Below, in pieces: positions 6,857 to 13,191 of a stretch of DNA of 20,551 nucleotides. Under the pieces are notes generated by a model, which saw nothing but the letters and a program-made list of their open reading frames with translations, was not told the DNA's origin and did no database searches. The number at the start of each line of letters is the position of its first letter. Position 1 is the stretch's first letter. Source of the stretch: Oscillospiraceae bacterium (lineage in GTDB: Bacteria; Bacillota; Clostridia; Oscillospirales; JAKOTC01); contig DAOPZJ010000049.1 of NCBI GenBank assembly GCA_035353335.1, forward strand, positions 1-20,551, given 5' to 3'. Made by a program: the position numbers and the translations under genes.

Positions 6857-7687
6857 TCAGCTTTTCACAAACCCGCATTTGCCGATGTCTTCGGAGACGC
6901 GGCATACTTCTTCGGACAGGCGAGTAAAAAGCTCGCCGTATTTCATCTTCTCCGCAAGCTTCATCGCGCCCGCCCGCATCGAAACCGGAATGTTTTCATT
7001 GCCGCAAAGCACGGTTTTGCCGTTTTGGCAAAGGACTTTCGAAGCGAATTCCGCGACGGCTTTTTCCCCGGTGAAATCGGTGAACAGGGCGAATTCGTCG
7101 CCGCCGATGCGGCAAAGCAGCATGCTGTCGTCGCACTGCTCATCGATTCGGCGCAGGCACTCGGCAATCACTTTGTCGCCCGCCAAACGGCCTTTTTCGG
7201 TGTTGACCGCGTGCAGTCCCGCGATATCAAAGCAGAGCACATATTTGCCCTCTTTGGCGCGGATATAGTCGTAAAGCTCGGTCATATCGAATTTTCTTCT
7301 ATTCATAATGCAATCTCCTTCTGTATTCAACGTCAGTTTCGGAAATATCCCGGTGAATTTCCGGGTGTGTTTGAAGTTGGAGGGCGTGGTGTTCCAGACC
7401 TTATAAAAGGCTCGTGAGAAGACCTCGGGCGAGTTGTATTGATAATTCATTGCCGTGTCGAGGACGCTTGCACCCGCGAGCAGATCACGCGCAGCCAACG
7501 TCATGCGCCGCCGGGTGATGTAGTCCCCGACCGGGATTCGAAAGACATACCGAAACAGCTTTTGCAGATGGGACAGCGAACAGAAACAGGCCGAAGCGAT
7601 GTCCTCCTGCGAAATTTCGTTTTTGATATTGTCTTCTATGTAGGCGAGTGAAACCGTCAAAACGCCGAGATCTCTGATACCGAACAC
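6857..7687 (-). CDS. AraC-type regulator fused to a GGDEF domain
   Basis: A transcription factor-signalling fusion of about 276 residues. Residues 15-106 form an AraC-type double helix-turn-helix (I-E-D-N-I start, second helix pair ending T-P-S-N-F-K). After a 25-residue linker comes a GGDEF domain with an intact R-I-G-G-D-E-F (193-199). In the GGDEF domain D-I-D-x-F is changed to D-I-A-G-L and N-D-x-x-G-H to N-T-E-K-G-R, and no I-site is present, so cyclase activity is doubtful. The start is uncertain. The open frame runs to an ATG at 7789, but a TATAAT at 7722-7727 lies within that stretch, so the GTG at 7687 is preferred although its ribosome site is poor. An internal ATG at 7306 has a strong ribosome site and could give the GGDEF domain alone. 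It is divergent from the predicted glycosidase and likely controls it. Confidence 0.8.
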   Translation of the reverse strand: MFGIRDLGVLTVSLAYIEDNIKNEISQEDIASACFCSLSHLQKLFRYVFRIPVGDYITRRRMTLAARDLLAGASVLDTAMNYQYNSPEVFSRAFYKVWNTTPSNFKHTRKFTGIFPKLTLNTEGDCIMNRRKFDMTELYDYIRAKEGKYVLCFDIAGLHAVNTEKGRLAGDKVIAECLRRIDEQCDDSMLLCRIGGDEFALFTDFTGEKAVAEFASKVLCQNGKTVLCGNENIPVSMRAGAMKLAEKMKYGELFTRLSEEVCRVSEDIGKCGFVKS

Positions 7688-7700
7688 CCCCGAGCAAATC

Positions 7701-7714
7701 CAAAAGTACTTTTG
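7701..7714. promoter_or_regulatory. Perfect 14-bp palindrome at the regulator's start point
   Basis: CAAAAGTACTTTTG reads identically on both strands and sits about where transcription of the AraC-GGDEF gene should start, 8 bp downstream of its -10. A repressor or autoregulation site is an inference. Confidence 0.4.
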
Positions 7715-7721
7715 TGACTTT

Positions 7722-7727
7722 ATTATA
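7722..7727 (-). promoter_or_regulatory. Extended -10 promoter for the AraC-GGDEF gene
   Basis: On the minus strand TGT-TATAAT forms a consensus extended -10. No good -35 is seen at the proper distance, consistent with an extended -10 or an activator-dependent promoter. Confidence 0.5.
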
Positions 7728-7732
7728 ACATA

Positions 7733-7781
7733 TTTCCCGGGAAAATCCTGATGTTTTGAGCACAAATAATTCCCCGGGGAA
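7733..7781. promoter_or_regulatory. Paired CCCGGG palindromes between divergent genes
   Basis: TTTCCCGGGAAA (7733-7744) and TTCCCCGGGGAA (7770-7781) are perfect 12-bp palindromes with centres 37 bp apart. They lie between the divergent -10 of the regulator gene and the -35 of the glycosidase gene, a typical operator position. Confidence 0.45.
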
Positions 7782-7803
7782 ACCGTCAATTTTTTATTTC
7801 GGC

Positions 7804-7831
7804 TTGACCGACAGGATTATTATGGTATGAT
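7804..7831 (+). promoter_or_regulatory. Sigma-A-type promoter for the predicted glycosidase
   Basis: TTGACC (7804-7809), 16 nt, TATGAT (7826-7831), with TGG just before the -10 giving an extended -10. An upstream ATG at 7827 lies inside the -10, which excludes it as the start. Confidence 0.65.
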
Positions 7832-7862
7832 AAATACAAATAAAGGCACCGAGGAGTTTCAT

Positions 7863-9254
7863 ATGTTTAACTATCAAAACGTAAAACCGATTGACGACCC
7901 CAACAATAACACCGCCATCGGGCAATGCCCCTATTTTCCGGGGCCCGAGCGCAAAGGGTATGTCAATCTGCGTAAATATGCCGATGAGCTCACGATTTTA
8001 AAAAATCCCCACAAGGGCTGGTATTGGCACTATATCGACAACGGGTTTTTCAGGGGCGCATACCGTGAAGATCACGACCCGAACGACCGCTTGCTAGATT
8101 TTCCGGGTCTGAACCACCTCTATCTGCGCTTTGACTGGGGCGATATCGAGAAAGAAGAGGGTAAACTAGATTGGTCGTATATCGACAAGATCATGGACGA
8201 GTGGGAAAAATTCGACTACCGCTTCAGTCTGCGTATCTGCACCTACGAGGGCGACGGAAAAATGCCGTTTGCCACGCCGGAATATGTCTACAAGGCGGGT
8301 GCGCGCGGTTATGAGCTCTCCAACGGCCGCCTTGAACCTGATTACGGCGACCCTGTGTTTTTGGAAATGCTCTCGGCGTTTATGGCGAAAGTCGGTGGAA
8401 AATTTAATCATGACCCGCGCATCGAGCTGATCGACGTGGGCACCTTTGGCACCTGGGGCGAGGGGCATACCGCCGCCGGATCGATGAAGTTCTATCCGCT
8501 CGAAGTCATGAAAAAGCATATCGATCTGCATAAAGACAATTTCCCCGATAAACCGGTTTTATTGAACGACGACCACATCAACGCCCGCTGGGATGTCGGC
8601 AAAGCCGACAATCTGGCGCTGCTCGATTACGCCGTCGAAAAAAAGCTCGGCCTTGACGACGACTCGGTCTGCGTGAGCTGCTATTCGGGCAAGCGGACTT
8701 ATAACACGCTGCGCACCCCGTGGATGTTCGAACGGTTTTGGAAAAACGGCCCGATCGTGCTGGAGTTTGAGCATTATCACATGGTCAAGCCAACGGTGTT
8801 CAAGGGCGGCTATCCGTTTTTGGACGCGCTCAGAACCGCCCACGCGACCTTTGCGGGCTTTCACGGCTATCCGCGCCCGTGGCTGGAACGCGAGCCATAT
8901 CTGACCGAGTACGCAGCCAACCGCCTTGGCTATTGGTATTTTATCAACGGCGTCGAAAAAGACGGCGAAACGGTGAAACTCTACCTCGAAAACCGGGGTT
9001 TCGGCAAGTCCTATCACAAATTTGATCTGATCGCCCGACTGAACGCAGACGGCATACAGAAAGACATTCAAATCCCCGCCGACAACCGCGATTGGCTGCC
9101 CGGCGAGGAAATCTGCGTCGAATTCACATTGCCTAAGGAAATAAAAACGAACTTCAACCTCTCGCTCGGCCTGTTCGAAAACACCCGCCCGATCGAATTT
9201 GCATTTGACAAAAAGCGGTACAAAGAGGGTTTTTACGAGCTTTGCAATTTTTAA
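7863..9254 (+). CDS. Predicted TIM-barrel glycoside hydrolase (DUF4832-like)
   Basis: A 463-residue soluble protein. The N-terminal part has N48-P-H-K-G-W53, then L-Y-L-R-F-D-W-G-D-I-E-K-E-E-G-K-L-D-W (86-104), the pattern of beta-galactosidase-like TIM barrels with a DUF4832-type tail. V-G-T-F-G-T-W-G-E200 is a good acid/base candidate, and V-L-E301-F-E303-H could supply the nucleophile. Residues about 350-463 look like a beta-sandwich (V-K-L-Y-L-E-N-R-G-F-G). No signal peptide, so it probably acts on imported oligosaccharides. The GAGGAG ribosome site and the promoter support the 7863 start over the ATG at 7827. It is divergent from the AraC-GGDEF regulator, the usual arrangement for a sugar-induced gene. 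The superfamily call is moderate; the exact substrate is unknown. Confidence 0.7.
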   Translation: MFNYQNVKPIDDPNNNTAIGQCPYFPGPERKGYVNLRKYADELTILKNPHKGWYWHYIDNGFFRGAYREDHDPNDRLLDFPGLNHLYLRFDWGDIEKEEGKLDWSYIDKIMDEWEKFDYRFSLRICTYEGDGKMPFATPEYVYKAGARGYELSNGRLEPDYGDPVFLEMLSAFMAKVGGKFNHDPRIELIDVGTFGTWGEGHTAAGSMKFYPLEVMKKHIDLHKDNFPDKPVLLNDDHINARWDVGKADNLALLDYAVEKKLGLDDDSVCVSCYSGKRTYNTLRTPWMFERFWKNGPIVLEFEHYHMVKPTVFKGGYPFLDALRTAHATFAGFHGYPRPWLEREPYLTEYAANRLGYWYFINGVEKDGETVKLYLENRGFGKSYHKFDLIARLNADGIQKDIQIPADNRDWLPGEEICVEFTLPKEIKTNFNLSLGLFENTRPIEFAFDKKRYKEGFYELCNF

Positions 9255-9270
9255 ATAACCGAACGTTCTT

Positions 9271-9333
9271 TGTAGGGGTCGGCATCCTTGACGACCCGGC
9301 GGGCTGTTCGCCCGCGCAAGGCATTCGCATTAA
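9271..9333. repeat. GTAGGG hairpin repeat, variant copy C
   Basis: TGTAGGG lead, hairpin GGGTCG / CGACCC (9276-9297), hairpin GCGGGC / GCCCGC (9299-9315), then GCATTCGCATTAA. Copy A ends with the similar GCATCTGCATTAA at 1597-1609, so the shared unit extends beyond the hairpins. It lies between the glycosidase and the RlmI tail remnant. Confidence 0.65.
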
Positions 9334-9363
9334 TTTTGTTTTTTGGTGATATCGTTAAATTAA

Positions 9364-9408
9364 CGTCTCGGGGATGATTAATAAAATCGGGTGATCGGGC
9401 GACTGTTT
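9364..9408 (-). pseudogene. Degraded remnant of an RlmI-type 3' end
   Basis: 38 of 45 positions match 13206-13250 inside the intact methyltransferase gene. Read on the minus strand it still gives K-Q-S-P-D-H-P-I-L-L-I-I-P-E-T, against KQSPDHPILLTVPET in the intact protein. The differences are mostly codon-level substitutions, so this is a fragment of a diverged homologue and not chance similarity. A TAA lies in frame three codons before the first matching codon, and the frame ends two codons after the match. It sits just upstream of the nucleotidyltransferase gene. Confidence 0.75.
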
Positions 9409-9446
9409 ACATAATTACGATTCGACAAAATACTGAGGTGATATTT

Positions 9447-10250
9447 TTGGAAGATCGATTAAAAAGCATTCTTGAGGATTATTCCGGCAGAGTAAAATCG
9501 CTGTTGAGCAATGATCTGATCGGTATTTATTTAACCGGTTCTATCGCGCTTGACGGTTATCATGACGGGAAAAGCGATATTGATTTTACTGTCGTCATGA
9601 AACAACCGTTAGACGAACGGCAAATTTCCGAACTGAAAACAATTCATCGGGAGATTTTAAAAAAGTACCCGAAAAATCTGTTTGAGGGGCATTATATCAC
9701 CCCGGATGTGTTCGGTAAGTCGATCGATGAAACCGAGCCGTTTGTTTCGTATCATGATGGGAGAATGACAAAAGATTATCAAGGGATCAATATCGTCACT
9801 TGGTTTACGCTGAAAAAGTACGGAGTTACGGTTTGCGGTTTACCTGTAAATGACCTTCACTTCGATGCCCCCGAAGAAGAATTATTAAAATACGTCATCA
9901 ATAACGTTAACACCTATTGGGCGCAATGGTTTTCACAAGCGTCTAAAATAATATCAAAAAGAAGTATCTATGCATTGTCAAAACAAGCGGTTGAATGGTG
10001 TGTATCGGGGCTGTCACGGATATACTATACATTATCCGAAAAAGACATCACTTCAAAAGATCAGGCGCTCGGGTATGCTTTGCGTCATGCTTCGAGACAA
10101 TATGAAAGGATCATCAAAGAGGCGCAATATATTCGAACCGGCTGCGGTCTGAAGCAGTATCTTTCGTGTATGAAACGGCGTAAAGAGATGATTCGATATA
10201 TGGATTATATGATTGGGGAATGTAATAAAATATATATTCCAAAACTATAA
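9447..10250 (+). CDS. Nucleotidyltransferase, aminoglycoside adenylyltransferase-like
   Basis: A 267-residue protein with an N-terminal nucleotidyltransferase fold: G31-S-I-A-L-D-G followed by S43-D44-I-D46-F, the two-aspartate metal site of the polymerase-beta superfamily. The C-terminal helical half (about 150-260) resembles the DUF4111-type domain of AadA-like aminoglycoside adenylyltransferases. It may adenylylate an antibiotic or another small molecule; resistance is not proven by sequence. The start is set at TTG (9447) because GAGGTG lies 6 nt before it; the GTG at 9438 overlaps that ribosome site. The gene is AT-rich, unlike the carbohydrate genes, and lies directly after a displaced RlmI 3' remnant, which suggests acquisition. 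It is followed 19 nt later by a lipoprotein gene, probably in the same transcript. Confidence 0.75.
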   Translation: MEDRLKSILEDYSGRVKSLLSNDLIGIYLTGSIALDGYHDGKSDIDFTVVMKQPLDERQISELKTIHREILKKYPKNLFEGHYITPDVFGKSIDETEPFVSYHDGRMTKDYQGINIVTWFTLKKYGVTVCGLPVNDLHFDAPEEELLKYVINNVNTYWAQWFSQASKIISKRSIYALSKQAVEWCVSGLSRIYYTLSEKDITSKDQALGYALRHASRQYERIIKEAQYIRTGCGLKQYLSCMKRRKEMIRYMDYMIGECNKIYIPKL

Positions 10251-10269
10251 AACATTATGGGAGATTGTA

Positions 10270-11439
10270 ATGAAAACAAAAAAAGTATTCCTATTGATAA
10301 TCCTTGTTGCCCTCTTTTCTTTCTTGATATCTTGTGGAAGCGATACAAAAGAAGTAAAAGAAATACCGAAGGGATTTATTAAATTGAGTTCAAGAGGAAA
10401 TTATCCTAAAAACAGCTTGAGTTATATATTCGAGGAAAATCAAGTTCTATTTTATGATGCCGATGGGACTTGTATTTATCAATCGGAGCTTAGTAAAAGC
10501 GACTTCATTGTCAAGTACCAAGATGAGTATTATGTCAATGAAGAAAAGTACATTGAGTTATTTGACTTGGTAACCGATTCAGAAGTTGTTAGAAACTTAC
10601 CATCGGGTTTTGTTAACTTAAGAACCGCGGGTGAGATGGATGAAAACTCTTTTTTAAGTTATAGGTTTGGGGAAACAGATATTTCGTTTTTTGTTGCAGG
10701 AGATTGCATCTATCAAACAGAGTTGAGTAACAGTGATTTTATTGTCATTTATCATTATGAATATTATATCAATTATGAGAAGTATTCACGCCTTGTAAAA
10801 GCAGCAGTCGCAAAAATTGTATCCTCAACCGCCATCGCCGTTGTCCCAACAAAACCTGCAGAATTTGTTCCCTTACAAACAGAATTGGATGAACTCCAAA
10901 ATGGTCATAATGTTTTCTTTTTTGAAACAGGTGTTTCATTTTATAATGCTGATGGGGTAGGAATATATGGGGCAGCCATAAATGATCCGGAATTTCTCGT
11001 TTTATATAATGATGGGTATTATGTCAATAAAGAGAAATTTCAAGAAATAGTTGAAATAGCGGACAAAATTGTCGAACAGCGTGATAAAATATACAGCTTA
11101 GGAGAAGAAGTAAAATTACCCCAAGGATATACTCATTATGTAGATGGATATCCTGTTTTCCCTCAAGGTTATACTATTAAAATCAACGAATTAAAAAAAG
11201 ATACCGATAATGATACCCTAAATCTGATAAAATTCTCAGTAACTCCAACTGTTTCAGAAAATAATAAAAAGAAGATGTTTGACTATATTGAAACAGACAA
11301 GGGGACAATTATCAGGGATTTTAATTTCACCGGTGCAGACGAAGTTTGGGTAAAAGTACCTCAGGGCGAAAAGATTAATATGATTTTTGTCAAAAGTCCC
11401 GATTATCCCAAAGCTATCCGAAAAATCAACGTCTCATAA
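10270..11439 (+). CDS. Lipoprotein with three tandem repeats, function unknown
   Basis: A 389-residue predicted surface lipoprotein: positively charged start, hydrophobic stretch (6-20) and lipobox L-I-S-C22. Residues about 33-101, 110-178 and 196-264 are three copies of a unit of roughly 69 residues, each with a G-F-(I/V)-x-L or similar start, a central D-G-x-x-I-Y segment, an S-D-F-I-V or E-F-L-V strand and a Y-Y-(V/I)-N-x-E-K end. The third copy is the most diverged. The C-terminal part (about 290-389) appears beta-rich and may be a separate domain. I do not recognise the family. The start is chosen by GGGAG 6 nt before ATG and by the signal sequence; an in-frame ATG at 10213 overlaps the previous gene. 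Strongly AT-rich, with ordinary Firmicute signals, suggesting recent transfer. Confidence 0.75.
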   Translation: MKTKKVFLLIILVALFSFLISCGSDTKEVKEIPKGFIKLSSRGNYPKNSLSYIFEENQVLFYDADGTCIYQSELSKSDFIVKYQDEYYVNEEKYIELFDLVTDSEVVRNLPSGFVNLRTAGEMDENSFLSYRFGETDISFFVAGDCIYQTELSNSDFIVIYHYEYYINYEKYSRLVKAAVAKIVSSTAIAVVPTKPAEFVPLQTELDELQNGHNVFFFETGVSFYNADGVGIYGAAINDPEFLVLYNDGYYVNKEKFQEIVEIADKIVEQRDKIYSLGEEVKLPQGYTHYVDGYPVFPQGYTIKINELKKDTDNDTLNLIKFSVTPTVSENNKKKMFDYIETDKGTIIRDFNFTGADEVWVKVPQGEKINMIFVKSPDYPKAIRKINVS

Positions 11440-11463
11440 CTATCCTGATTAATGAAACATGTC

Positions 11464-11735
11464 TCAAATCACCTGGAACAAATAAAACTTCAAATAATCC
11501 GTCTCGGGGACGGTGAGCAGAATCGGGTGGTCGGGCGACTGTTTGCGCGCCTCGATCAATTTTAATGTGACATTCGCGTCCGAAGCTGCGGTCAGCAGCG
11601 TCTGAACGAACAGGTCCGCGGTCATAAAATGCGAACACGAGCAGGTGGCCAGATAGCCGCCGCGCGGCAGGAGTTTCATCGCCGCGCTGTTGATCTCGCG
11701 GTAGCCCTTTTCCGCGCCCGAAACGGTTTTGCAAT
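11464..11735 (-). pseudogene. Truncated duplicate of the RlmI-type 3' end
   Basis: Matches the last 90 or so codons of the intact methyltransferase gene at an offset of 1706 bp. 11474-11720 is identical to 13180-13426 (247 bp). At the 3' edge two third-codon-position changes remain (11470, 11473; Q and V codons synonymous) before the same TGA. At the other edge identity breaks after 11720, with changes such as A to S in T-V-S-G-A and synonymous K and T codons, and fades by about 11735. It lacks the PUA and SAM-binding regions, so any product would be inactive. It starts 24 bp after the lipoprotein gene's stop and is followed by the ATPase promoter. Confidence 0.92.
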
Positions 11736-11791
11736 TTTGTTTCAGCAAATAAAAGTCGTTAGATTAATTGTAGATAAATGGCTAAAAGACC

Positions 11792-11820
11792 TTGAAAATA
11801 ATGTATTAACATGCTATAAT
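11792..11820 (+). promoter_or_regulatory. Strong sigma-A promoter of the ATPase gene
   Basis: TTGAAA (11792-11797), 17 nt, TATAAT (11815-11820), with TGC just before the -10. It lies between the RlmI tail duplicate and the ATPase gene, so the cassette carries its own promoter. Confidence 0.8.
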
Positions 11821-11850
11821 GTGGTCATAAATATTGTCGAGGTGATTTTT

Positions 11851-13191
11851 ATGATTCGCACCGCTTTAAAAGAACTTGAAAAATGGAAAGAAAAGAAAAA
11901 CAAAAAACCGCTTATCATCAGAGGAGCCCGTCAGGTCGGAAAAACATGGCTGATGAAAGAATTCGGTAAAACAAATTATAAAGAAACGCTCTACATCAGC
12001 TTTGATAATAATCCGCAGATAAAAGAATTGTTTGAAAGCGACATGAAAATTGACCGGATTATTACAGGCCTTGAATTGTATTCGGGACACAAAATCGATC
12101 CTTTGAACACGCTTCTTATTTTTGATGAGATACAGGAAGTTCCGAAAGCGCTAGGTTCATTGAAATACTTCAATGAAAATGCCCCGGAATATCAAATTAT
12201 TTGCGCCGGGTCTTTGCTTGGCGTTGCGCTTCATCAGGGGACTTCATTTCCTGTGGGCAAAGTGGATTTTTTGGACTTATATCCGCTGTCATTTACGGAG
12301 TTCATGCAGGCGTTGGGTAAGGAACAGTTTATTGAGCTTCTTCAAAAAGACGATTTTGCCATGGCGACCGCTTTTAAGCAGGAATATATCGACTTGCTAA
12401 AATATTATTACTATGTCGGCGGAATGCCCGAAGCAGTGCAGGCATTTGCAGATAACCGTGATTTTAATGAAGCGCGGGAAATACAGCGGCGTATATTAAC
12501 CGCATATGAACAGGATTTTTCTAAGCACGCTCCGAACGATGTTGTACCGCGCATTCGCATGATTTGGAACAGTATTCCGGCGCAGCTCACCCGTGAAAAC
12601 AAGAAGTTTCTTTACGGGCTTGTCAAAGAGGGCGGCAGGGCCAAAGATTTCGAACTCGCTCTTCTGTGGCTCTATGACTGCGGTTTGGTGCATAAAGTGT
12701 ATCGAGTGACAACACCGAATTTACCGCTTAAGGCCTATGAGGATTTAAAAGCATTCAAGTTGTTTCTTGTTGATGTGGGCTTGCTTTCCTGCATGGTGCG
12801 GCTTCGTCAGGACACATTGATTGACGGCAACACATTATTTAAGGAGTTTAAAGGCGCGCTTACAGAACAATATGTATTGCAGCAATTTAAAACAATGCCG
12901 GAATTGGAGTCCTATTACTGGTCGAACGACAGCGGGACTGCCGAGGTTGATTTTATAGTAGATAATGGCAATGAAGTAATTCCGGTTGAGGTTAAAGCTG
13001 AAGTGAATTTGCAGGCAAAAAGTTTAAAAGTTTATCGAGATAAATATAATCCAAAGTTATCTGTGCGTACTTCAATGGCGGATTATAAAAAAGAAAATTG
13101 GCTGCTTAATTTGCCTTTGTGGGCAATAGGAACTTTGAAATACGATACGATTCATTCCCCGTCTTCGCGTCAAATTACTTGGAACAAATAA
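11851..13191 (+). CDS. AAA ATPase with DUF4143 domain
   Basis: A 446-residue protein of the common ATP-binding DUF4143 family. Walker A is G25-A-R-Q-V-G-K-T32, Walker B is L-L-I-F-D-E-I-Q (88-95), with a sensor-like I-C-A-G-S (117-121). The C-terminal DUF4143 part ends with E365-V-D-F and V379-E-V-K-A, resembling the core of PD-(D/E)xK nucleases. Full family length. Roles are poorly known; relatives are frequent in mobile and strain-specific regions. The start is set by GAGGTGA 6 nt before ATG; the open frame extends farther back through the RlmI duplicate without a ribosome site. The last 7 codons (R-Q-I-T-W-N-K) lie antisense within the 3' end of the intact methyltransferase gene, which the gene overlaps by 22 bp, so its natural C-terminus may have been replaced during insertion. 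Confidence 0.9.
   Translation: MIRTALKELEKWKEKKNKKPLIIRGARQVGKTWLMKEFGKTNYKETLYISFDNNPQIKELFESDMKIDRIITGLELYSGHKIDPLNTLLIFDEIQEVPKALGSLKYFNENAPEYQIICAGSLLGVALHQGTSFPVGKVDFLDLYPLSFTEFMQALGKEQFIELLQKDDFAMATAFKQEYIDLLKYYYYVGGMPEAVQAFADNRDFNEAREIQRRILTAYEQDFSKHAPNDVVPRIRMIWNSIPAQLTRENKKFLYGLVKEGGRAKDFELALLWLYDCGLVHKVYRVTTPNLPLKAYEDLKAFKLFLVDVGLLSCMVRLRQDTLIDGNTLFKEFKGALTEQYVLQQFKTMPELESYYWSNDSGTAEVDFIVDNGNEVIPVEVKAEVNLQAKSLKVYRDKYNPKLSVRTSMADYKKENWLLNLPLWAIGTLKYDTIHSPSSRQITWNK

Noticed and set aside
11629..11850. N-terminal extension of the ATPase frame through the RlmI duplicate
   Set aside because: It runs antisense through the RlmI tail; the promoter (11792-11820) and ribosome site place the start at 11851.
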